DNA of 15,726 nucleotides from positions 1 to 15,726 of the forward strand of contig CAYZMA010000023.1 in assembly GCA_964479405.1 (NCBI GenBank), given 5' to 3'. Position numbers and translations under genes: made by a program. The notes beneath the pieces were generated by a model. It worked only from the letters and a program-made list of their open reading frames with translations, made no database searches and had not been told where the DNA came from. Positions 1 through 5,256 of this stretch are shown here, piece after piece; position 1 is the first letter of the stretch; each line of letters starts with the position of its first letter. This stretch comes from JAMCZU01 sp964479405 (GTDB taxonomy: Bacteria; Patescibacteriota; UBA1384; UBA12157; JAENIV01).

Positions 1-61
1 GGTTTGGCTGTTCGCCAATTAAAAGGGTACGCGAGCTGGGTTCAGAACGTCGTAAGACAGT

Positions 62-816
62 TAAATAGAACAAGCTGTCTATAAATTCTTCTATATGCTG
101 GGAACCCTGTAGTCCTAATAGGACTTGTAGAATCTAGCGGTACGTTTTATACTAAGGGTATGAATCGTAAAAAATCGACTAGTGCAGACAACCAGCAGGA
201 AAGATCAAGGCAGTATCTTTGCGGGTACGTCGTTGGTTTAGTTGACGGTGAAGGAAGTTTCCATATAGCATTTCCAAAAAGAGATGATTTAAGTGCGAGT
301 ATTTCAGTGATGCCAGAATTTCACCTCTCACAACATCGTGAGAGCAAACAAGTTTTAGAACTTGCTCAAAAACTTTTTGGTTGTGGTTATATAAAAGAAA
401 ATCATCCCAAGTCTGAAGACAAAACATTAGTTTATGTCGTCAGAAATAGGGAAGACTTACTTTTAAGAGTTATTCCGTTTTTTGAAACTTATTCACTTAA
501 AACTAAGAAGCAAAAAGATTTTAAAATTTTTGCTCAAATTGTCAGATTAGTTCATCAAGGTCAGCATCAAAATCTTGAAGGTTTATTAAAGATTGTTGGT
601 CTGGCTTATACAATGAATCAATCTGGTCAACGACGTATTCGCAAAAAGGAAGACTTAATTACTACTTTGAAATCCTCAGAGACTATACGAAGAAACCACT
701 TGAAAAAAGTGGCTAAGATATAGTCCGAGCTGAATAGCGATATTCAGACCCTGCAGAAATGGCAGGGCGCCATAGATATAATTCAGTTATTGACGTGGTC
801 CAAAAGTAACAGACTG
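62..816 (+). ncRNA. Group I self-splicing intron in 23S rRNA, site 2604/2605, carrying a homing endonuclease
   Basis: Boundaries follow the group I rule: the upstream exon ends in U (61) and the intron ends in G (816). P1 is clear: exon AGACAGT (55-61) pairs with intron GCTGTCT (74-80), with the U-G wobble at the splice site. Core helices can be traced: P3 TTCTTC (86-91) with GAAGAA (689-694); a P4 candidate GCTGGG with TCTAGC around an AGTCC/GGACT hairpin; P7 GACTATA (681-687) with TATAGTC (719-725); P8 CCACTT (696-701) with AAGTGG (707-712). Hairpins after P7 (about 729-770) fit P9 elements. The 755-nt length comes from the endonuclease ORF placed between P6 and P7. Splicing is inferred from this structure. 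Confidence 0.93.
160..723 (+). CDS. LAGLIDADG homing endonuclease of the first 23S intron
   Basis: A 187-residue protein with one LAGLIDADG motif (residues ~22-32, ending VDGEG), so it should act as a homodimer like I-CreI. The acidic residue that binds the catalytic metal should be E31. The rest fits the LAGLIDADG_1 fold: a FHLSQH strand, a FGCGYI turn, and IPFFETYSLKTKKQKDF near the middle, typical of rRNA-intron endonucleases. Its expected role is to cut intronless 23S genes at the insertion site so that the intron is copied in. The ATG at 160 has AAGGG only one base upstream, so translation is probably weak. The last ~14 codons and the TAG stop lie within P7-P3-P8 of the ribozyme. The frame is intact, so the enzyme may still be active; target specificity is inferred from location. 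Confidence 0.93.
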   Translation: MNRKKSTSADNQQERSRQYLCGYVVGLVDGEGSFHIAFPKRDDLSASISVMPEFHLSQHRESKQVLELAQKLFGCGYIKENHPKSEDKTLVYVVRNREDLLLRVIPFFETYSLKTKKQKDFKIFAQIVRLVHQGQHQNLEGLLKIVGLAYTMNQSGQRRIRKKEDLITTLKSSETIRRNHLKKVAKI

Positions 817-868
817 TCGGTCCTAATCTGCTGTGGGCGTTTGAAGTTTGAGGGAGGCTACTCCTAGT

Positions 869-1197
869 AAATTTTTGCTACTTCACGGAGTAATCTGTGA
901 TGACAATTCGGCTAATAACGGTGGAATCTTGAATTTTTTTGGTTTGTTGATAGCCATTATTTCATTGGTCTGAAAATAATGGTACAATTTACTTGAGGAC
1001 CAAAAATGGTTCAAGACAATACCGTGGGAAGTCGGGGTGTAAATCTTACACCCTTGACCCCGTAACGACTGAGTCCGATATTATATTGGACAAGATATCA
1101 ATTTCGCAAGTAATTGAATTACATTGATATAATACGCCGACCCCCGCTTGGCGGGGTGAAGATATAGTCTGAGCACGTAGTGATACGTGGTAAATTG
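869..1197 (+). ncRNA. Group I intron without ORF, in the sarcin-ricin loop of 23S rRNA (2656/2657)
   Basis: Removing 869-1197 restores CTCCTAGT|ACGAGAGGACC, the conserved sarcin-ricin loop. The exon ends in U (868) and the intron in G (1197). P1 is short: TAGT (865-868) with GCTA (877-880), including the U-G wobble. The P7 3' strand lies in AAGATATAGTC (1159-1169), the same core string as in the first intron, and pairs AGTC (1166-1169) with GACT (1067-1070). Peripheral hairpins: CCATTATTT/AAATAATGG (954-982), GGGTGTAA/TTACACCC (1035-1053), ATATCAAT/ATTGATAT (1095-1130), CCCCGC/GCGGGG (1142-1156). It is 329 nt with no endonuclease, a compact ribozyme that depends on other factors for mobility or is inherited vertically. 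The group I call is firm; the subgroup is not assigned. Confidence 0.88.
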
Positions 1198-1484
1198 ACG
1201 AGAGGACCGGAGTGGACGAACCTCTGGTGTACCAGTTGTTCTACCAAGGGCATTGCTGGGTAGCTACGTTCGGTTGGGATAACCGCTGAAAGCATATAAG
1301 CGGGAAGCCCATCCTAAGATTAGACTTCGTTTGAGATCCCCGGTAGACTACCGGGTTGATAGGCTCTAGGTGTAAGTTTCGTAAGGAATTTAGCCAAGGA
1401 GTACTAATAGATCGAGAAAAACTTTTTATTCTGGTAGAATAACTATCAAGACACTGATAAAATAACTTAATCCTTCGCAGTTTG

Positions 1485-1605
1485 TGTGCTGGTGTTTTGG
1501 CGTGGTGGCAACACTTCTTCCCATTCCGAACAGAGCCGTTAAGCACCATAGCGTTGATGATACTTGGACCGCAAGGTCCTGGGAAAGTAAATCGACGCCA
1601 GCACA
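1485..1605 (+). rRNA. 5S ribosomal RNA
   Basis: A 121-nt molecule closed by a terminal helix TGTGCTGGTG (1485-1494) with the matching strand ending CCAGCACA (1605). Internal 5S hallmarks include CCATTCCGAACAGAGCCGTTAAG (split here as CCATTCCGAACAG and AGCCGTTAAG) and GGACCGCAAGGTCCTGGGAA near the 3' end. It lies ~57 nt after 23S rRNA; that spacer (1429-1484) holds no tRNA. Open frames running through it on either strand are not genes. Confidence 0.95.
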
Positions 1606-1640
1606 GAAATTACGAGGGATTTTTTTGTATCTTTTTTTCA
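1606..1640 (+). terminator. Possible weak rRNA operon terminator (two T tracts)
   Basis: Right after 5S rRNA are two seven-T runs (1620-1626 and 1632-1638). No convincing dedicated hairpin precedes them, although the 5S closing helix itself could serve. Called only from position and composition. Confidence 0.35.
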
Positions 1641-1645
1641 CACTA

Positions 1646-1676
1646 TTGACAAGCAGAGAGAGAGAGAGAGTTAAAT
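1646..1676 (+). promoter_or_regulatory. Putative promoter with an AG-repeat spacer
   Basis: A perfect -35 box TTGACA (1646-1651) is followed by 19 nt and a weaker -10 box TTAAAT (1671-1676), about 50 nt before the gene at 1728. The spacer is almost entirely an AG repeat. The string CACTATTGACA also occurs at the yvcK promoter, which supports TTGACA being a real -35 element. Confidence 0.55.
1655..1670 (+). repeat. (AG)8 microsatellite between -35 and -10
   Basis: Eight uninterrupted AG units fill the 3' part of the promoter spacer. Loss of one unit would bring the 19-nt spacer to the optimal 17 nt; a gain would weaken it. This is the layout of a phase-variable promoter, but length variation cannot be seen in one sequence. 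Confidence 0.9.
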
Positions 1677-1727
1677 GAAAGTTAGGAAGGCAAAAAGCTT
1701 TCTTAAGAGAAATTTGAGGAGGTAAAA

Positions 1728-2315
1728 ATGGGAACTGAACACGAAGGGGTTATTCCATCAGAGGGGACGAATACCGAACGATCTCCGGAAGAGAAAATAG
1801 CAGAATTGCAAGAAGTCAAAAAATTGCGTGACGAAGAGAGTGTGATATGGGAAGAACTTGGAAAAATAGAAGATGAATACGTCACATCAAGGGAAAATAA
1901 ATATCATGAACTTGTAGAATTGTTTGTAAATTTTGACAAAACACTTCTTCCTGAACTAATGTCCAGATATTCGTTACTGTATGAAGAAATTAGGCAAAAA
2001 TCAGAGAGTGAAAATCAGTCAAAATGGCAAGATCACACTCTGGCAATCTTTGAAGATCACCATTGTAAGATAGCTGCGGTTGAAGAGGCCGTTGACGAAA
2101 TGTCTTGTGTTTCATGTCCTACGATAATAAAAAGAGTTCTTCCTTCCGAAACAGATCAAGAAAAATTTAATAATTTATCTGCCAAACAGCAAACATCTAG
2201 GAAGGATATGGGGAATGTGTTTGCTATGTATAAGTCTCAAAGTGGTTTAGAAGAGTTACAGGAATTTTTTCTAAGTAAGATGACCTCGGGCGAACAAACA
2301 CAGGATGAGCAATAA
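1728..2315 (+). CDS. Unrecognised acidic, charged helical protein
   Basis: A 195-residue protein with a very strong ribosome binding site (GAGGAGGT) 5 nt before the ATG, so it is a real, well-translated gene. I do not recognise a family. It is rich in Glu, Lys and Gln and probably mostly helical; residues ~20-60 and 85-125 look coiled-coil-like. There is no signal peptide or membrane segment, so it should be cytoplasmic. Three Cys occur: one in HHCK near the middle, and a CVSCP pair, which could bind metal or form a disulfide, though nothing proves it. It stands alone between the rRNA operon and a strong terminator, under the AG-repeat promoter. No function is proposed. Confidence 0.8.
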   Translation: MGTEHEGVIPSEGTNTERSPEEKIAELQEVKKLRDEESVIWEELGKIEDEYVTSRENKYHELVELFVNFDKTLLPELMSRYSLLYEEIRQKSESENQSKWQDHTLAIFEDHHCKIAAVEEAVDEMSCVSCPTIIKRVLPSETDQEKFNNLSAKQQTSRKDMGNVFAMYKSQSGLEELQEFFLSKMTSGEQTQDEQ

Positions 2316-2348
2316 CAATTTTCTTTTCAAATAATGCGCTAATTTTCG

Positions 2349-2373
2349 CCACCACCTAATCGGTGGTGGTTTT
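2349..2373 (+). terminator. Rho-independent terminator
   Basis: Perfect 8-bp stem CCACCACC/GGTGGTGG with loop TAATC, followed by TTTT. It lies 34 nt after the stop of the acidic protein and separates it from the toxin-antitoxin operon. Confidence 0.88.
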
Positions 2374-2453
2374 GATTAAAAGAAAATATTACTGGCTTTT
2401 AGTTGGTGGTTATCATTCTTCAATATTTAAATCACAAGGGATTTTTGGTACCT

Positions 2454-2483
2454 TTGACAGAAAATTTGAAATACTGATATACT
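2454..2483 (+). promoter_or_regulatory. Promoter of the toxin-antitoxin operon
   Basis: TTGACA (2454-2459), 18-nt spacer, TATACT (2478-2483). The start codon at 2506 follows after an AAAGGAA ribosome binding site (about 2494). AbrB-type antitoxins usually repress their own promoter, so an operator is expected here, but no clear palindrome was seen. Confidence 0.7.
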
Positions 2484-2505
2484 GAATTTATAGAAAGGAA
2501 TAGAA

Positions 2506-2760
2506 ATGTTAAAAATAAATGAAATTGACAAAATTAAAGTTTGGGAGCGGGGTCAGATTACACTTCCAAAGAATTTAAGGGAAGAATTAGAAATTAAAGA
2601 AAATGATATTCTTTATGTTGAAAAGCTTGGAAAAGGAATTTTTTTACGACCAACTGAAAGTATAATTGAGCAAATTCAGAAAAAAGGCGAAGAATTAATG
2701 AGAGAAAAGGGCTTAAAAATAGAAGACCTTATAGAAGATCTTATCAATGAAGAAGATTAA
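2506..2760 (+). CDS. AbrB/SpoVT/MazE-type antitoxin
   Basis: An 84-residue protein. Residues ~8-52 form a swapped-hairpin AbrB DNA-binding domain: VWERGQITLPKNLREEL, then IKENDILYVEK and GIFLRPT. This is the domain of VapB/MazE antitoxins. The C-terminal ~30 residues are charged and helical (KKGEELMREKGLKIEDLIEDL), as expected for the segment that wraps the toxin. The gene overlaps the PIN-domain gene by 14 bases, the standard antitoxin-first order, and has its own promoter just upstream. Expected role: neutralise the toxin and repress the operon. The family call is from motif recognition. Confidence 0.88.
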   Translation: MLKINEIDKIKVWERGQITLPKNLREELEIKENDILYVEKLGKGIFLRPTESIIEQIQKKGEELMREKGLKIEDLIEDLINEED

Positions 2761-3178
2761 GGTATTTTTAGATAGCAATGTTTTCATTGCTGGTGTGGCC
2801 TCAACCACTGGTGCATCAGCTGTCGTATTAAGATTGACGAAAACCAGAGTTGTAGATTCTTATATAAGTCAGCAAATTCTTGATGAGTCGGAGAGAAATC
2901 TTAAGAAAAAACTACCCAAATTTTTACCATATTTTTATTATGCTTTAAAACATTTACCATTTACGATTGTCAAAGATTCAATAAATATTGATAAAAAATT
3001 GTCAAAACATTTTCCTAAAAGGTCCGATCAGCAAATTTTTGAAACAGTCCAAAAATTAAAGCCCGATTATTTTTTAACATTAAATCGCAAACATTTTCAT
3101 CAAGACGCTATTCAAAAAATTGCCAATTTCAAAATTAAAATTCCGGCGCAATTTTTAGATGAATGGGAAACATTATAA
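2747..3178 (+). CDS. PIN-domain ribonuclease toxin (VapC-like)
   Basis: A 143-residue single-domain PIN protein. It starts KVFLDSNVFIAG, where D9 is the first metal-binding acid; E47 or E49 is the likely second and D94 (KRSDQQIFETV) the third. The closing motif KPDYFLTLNRKHF normally has Asp after the Thr (TxD); here that position is N113. PIN toxins cut RNA (often tRNA or rRNA) with Mg2+ and four acidic residues, so this substitution may weaken catalysis or be tolerated. The start codon lies inside the antitoxin gene and has no strong ribosome binding site, so translation is probably coupled. It resembles the TIGR00305-type putative toxins. The substrate is unknown. Confidence 0.87.
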   Translation: MKKIKVFLDSNVFIAGVASTTGASAVVLRLTKTRVVDSYISQQILDESERNLKKKLPKFLPYFYYALKHLPFTIVKDSINIDKKLSKHFPKRSDQQIFETVQKLKPDYFLTLNRKHFHQDAIQKIANFKIKIPAQFLDEWETL

Positions 3179-3229
3179 TAAATTGGTAGTTTTATTAATT
3201 TTTTGTTAATATATAAAAAAAGAGGGTTT

Positions 3230-4240
3230 ATGACTCAAAAGACCAAAGTAATAATTTTAGTTATTATTCTTTTCGTTGGACTCGGCTTTGGTGTCTATTA
3301 TTATCTTAAATTGACAGGTATTATTAAAACCGGAGCTGAAGCTGTAATTGGTTGCCAAAATTCCAGTCAAATCTCCAATTTTTTTGGAAAGCCTGGTTCC
3401 AACTTGGTCAGTTATAATTTATTTGGTTCGGATATTATGGTCCATGAATTATTGCCGCCATATCTTGACGAAATTCAAAAAGAAGTCAATGAAGCTAAAA
3501 CTGGTTATAATTTTACTAATATTACTAGTTACAATAATCGTCAAAAAGTAGGTGGGAGTGGTAAATCCCTGCACTCTTGGGGAATTGCAATTGATATTAA
3601 CCCCGATACTAATCCTTATCAGCCGGGTAATTATGGTCCGCCGGAGTCCGATATTCCTATTCAAATTGTTAATATTTTTAAAAAATATGGTTTTGCTTGG
3701 GGCGGTGATTGGCCTGGCGAGCGCGACTCAATGCATTTTGAATGGTATGGGGCAGAAATTTCCGGGAGTATTTTAGATAAATTGAGTAATCAAAAAATTC
3801 TCATCGTTGCCACCGATGTTGACGGCGCTGGTTCGCCTAATACTAATGGTGATTATAAATGGATTGTGCCGTTTGGCTCGCATACAATTACTACTAAAAC
3901 TCGCGGTTACAAAGACTCAAGTTTTTCCGCTTCATTGGCTTGTTTTTCCAGTAACAATATTGATATTACTATGGAGGCCTTGCCTTCCAATTTAGCTGGT
4001 TCAATTGCTGGAAAAGTTCAAGTATCCGGAAATTATCCCATGCTAATGCCGGCGACTATTTCCTTAGACGGTCGCACAATCGGCGTCTCAAGTGTTACTG
4101 GTAATTTTAATATTCCTAATGTTCACGAAGGAAAGCATAAAGTTGAAGCTAAAGTTCTCTTTTTTCCCGGTGGTGCGACAAATGTTGAATTGGTCCCGGG
4201 CGAAAATATTAAAAATGTTAATATTGTAATTGGCAAGTAA
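3230..4240 (+). CDS. Membrane-anchored M15-family peptidase (D-Ala-D-Ala carboxypeptidase / endolysin-like)
   Basis: 336 residues. A single membrane segment (~7-28) anchors the protein with the rest outside. The catalytic domain shows the M15 zinc site: SLHSWGIAIDIN (H115, D122) and WGGDW...DSMHFEW (H169), with a FxxYGFAWGGDW block typical of the VanY/L-Ala-D-Glu peptidase group. It should cut peptidoglycan stem peptides. The C-terminal ~145 residues look like two small beta-sandwich repeats (PEGA- or carboxypeptidase-regulatory-like), e.g. GSHTITTKTRGYKD and GNFNIPNVHEGKHKVEAK. I chose the ATG at 3230, preceded by AGAGGG; a TTG at 3203 in the same frame would add nine residues and is less likely. 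It sits just upstream of the amino-sugar genes, which fits a wall role. Confidence 0.88.
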   Translation: MTQKTKVIILVIILFVGLGFGVYYYLKLTGIIKTGAEAVIGCQNSSQISNFFGKPGSNLVSYNLFGSDIMVHELLPPYLDEIQKEVNEAKTGYNFTNITSYNNRQKVGGSGKSLHSWGIAIDINPDTNPYQPGNYGPPESDIPIQIVNIFKKYGFAWGGDWPGERDSMHFEWYGAEISGSILDKLSNQKILIVATDVDGAGSPNTNGDYKWIVPFGSHTITTKTRGYKDSSFSASLACFSSNNIDITMEALPSNLAGSIAGKVQVSGNYPMLMPATISLDGRTIGVSSVTGNFNIPNVHEGKHKVEAKVLFFPGGATNVELVPGENIKNVNIVIGK

Positions 4241-4263
4241 AAAATCTTTTTAAGGTATCACTA

Positions 4264-4293
4264 TTGACAGATAACTCACTACAGTGAGATATT
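4264..4293 (+). promoter_or_regulatory. Promoter with palindromic operator upstream of yvcK
   Basis: TTGACA (4264-4269), 17-18 nt, then AGATAT/GATATT (4287-4293). The spacer and -10 box are covered by an inverted repeat 4271-4292 with 10-nt arms, ATAACTCACT and AGTGAGATAT, one mismatch and a 2-nt centre. This is the shape and position of a repressor operator. The -10 box ends only 8 nt before the ATG at 4302 and there is no Shine-Dalgarno sequence, so the transcript may be leaderless. Confidence 0.65.
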
Positions 4294-4301
4294 TGTTCTA
4301 A

Positions 4302-5243
4302 ATGAATAAGAATATAAGAATTGTAGTTATTGGTGGTGGGACAGGTTTAGCAAGCTTGCTTAGAGGTTTAAAAGCAGATTTTGAAAAATTAACCGCCATT
4401 GTCACCATGGCCGACGATGGTCATTCAACTGGAAACTTAAGAAGAGATTTTAATGTTTTACCGCCGGGAGATATTAGAAGTTGTATTGTTGCTTTAGCCG
4501 ACGAGGAACATCTTTATCACAAATTATTAAATTATCGTTTTCCGCATGGTAGGGGGTTAAAAGGCCACAATATAGGCAATTTACTCCTTGTAGCTTTGGA
4601 AGATATTACCGGCAGTTTTAAAAAAGCGATTCAAGAATTTTCACGTATTTTGGCAATTAAAGGTCAAGTAATGCCGTCAACTTACGAAGATGCGATTATT
4701 TCCGCTAAATTGCAAAATGGCCGAGTTGTTTGGGGCGAATCGGTTATTACTATTGCAGGACACCGATCGCCGATTAAAAAAATTAGCCTTCATCCAGAAA
4801 GCGCTTCGGCTAATCTCGATGCTGTTCGCGCAATTTTAAAAGCCGATGTAATTTTAATTGGACCGGGCAGTTTGTATACCAGTATTATTCCTAATTTTTT
4901 ATTGAAAGAAATTTGCCAGGCAGTCGCATCTTCCCGGGCAAAAAAAATATTTATTTGCAATGTTTCCACCGAGCGAGGCGAAACAGAAGGCTACACAGTT
5001 AGTGATCACATTAAAACATTAATTAACCACAGCAATCCTCAAATATTTGATATTTGTTTAGTCAACTCCCGTCTAATTTTAAAATCCAGCGGTAAAAGAT
5101 TGGGCGAAGTAAAAAATATTACAACTGATGAAGAAAAAGTGGGGCGATATAAAATTGAAAAAGCCGATTTGATTGATGAAAAAAATCCGCTCTATCATGA
5201 TTCAAAAAAACTAGCCAAAGAGGTTTTAAAATTAGTCTCATAA
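4302..5243 (+). CDS. yvcK: YvcK/GlmR family UDP-sugar-binding regulator
   Basis: 313 residues, full length for the family. The N-terminal nucleotide fold has IRIVVIGGGTGLASLLRGL, followed by IVTMADDGHSTGNLRRDF and LPPGDIRSCIVALA, GHNIGNLLLVALEDITGSF, and VILIGPGSLYTSIIPNFLL. These are the signature blocks of YvcK (CofD-like) proteins; the usual GGSSG is GHSTG here. In Bacillus the protein (renamed GlmR) binds UDP-GlcNAc, is needed for growth on gluconeogenic carbon sources, and stimulates GlmS. Here it is directly upstream of glmS with a 13-nt gap, so the two are almost certainly co-transcribed. A palindromic promoter precedes it. It should be cytoplasmic. The family is clear; the regulatory role is carried over from Bacillus. 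Confidence 0.94.
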   Translation: MNKNIRIVVIGGGTGLASLLRGLKADFEKLTAIVTMADDGHSTGNLRRDFNVLPPGDIRSCIVALADEEHLYHKLLNYRFPHGRGLKGHNIGNLLLVALEDITGSFKKAIQEFSRILAIKGQVMPSTYEDAIISAKLQNGRVVWGESVITIAGHRSPIKKISLHPESASANLDAVRAILKADVILIGPGSLYTSIIPNFLLKEICQAVASSRAKKIFICNVSTERGETEGYTVSDHIKTLINHSNPQIFDICLVNSRLILKSSGKRLGEVKNITTDEEKVGRYKIEKADLIDEKNPLYHDSKKLAKEVLKLVS

Positions 5244-5256
5244 AAAGGAGTGTAAA

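Larger units (their letters stand above)
1..1428 (+). rRNA. 23S ribosomal RNA, 3' part, interrupted by two introns
   Basis: Three exons together give the last ~350 nt of bacterial 23S rRNA. Exon 1-61 matches E. coli about 2544-2604 (A-loop GGCTGTTCGCC, then ACGCGAGCTGGGTT and GAACGTCG). Exon 817-868 matches 2605-2656 and is exactly 52 nt, the expected length. Exon 1198 to about 1428 starts with the rest of the sarcin-ricin loop (ACGAGAGGACC) and ends past the conserved GTACTAAT block. The gene continues left of the window. The 3' end is estimated by comparison with E. coli and may be off by several bases. One visible change from E. coli is A instead of G at about 2597. The exons otherwise read as a functional rRNA, so splicing is needed to make a mature ribosome. 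Confidence 0.95.

Noticed and set aside
179..427. Antisense open frame within the homing endonuclease gene
   Set aside because: It has no family features and no start signals; the sense frame carries the LAGLIDADG motif.
1241..1678. Several open frames on both strands across the 23S 3' exon and 5S rRNA
   Set aside because: They lie in structured rRNA whose sequence is explained by the RNA, lack ribosome binding sites, and encode no recognisable protein.
3203..3229. TTG start for the M15 peptidase
   Set aside because: The ATG at 3230 has an AGAGGG upstream and gives a cleaner anchor sequence.
3348..3995. Alternative-frame ORFs within the M15 peptidase gene
   Set aside because: The main frame has the complete zinc site and a membrane anchor; the others are low-complexity by-products of AT-rich DNA.
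5244..5256. glmS ribozyme or riboswitch before glmS
   Set aside because: The gap after yvcK is only 13 nt and holds just a ribosome binding site.
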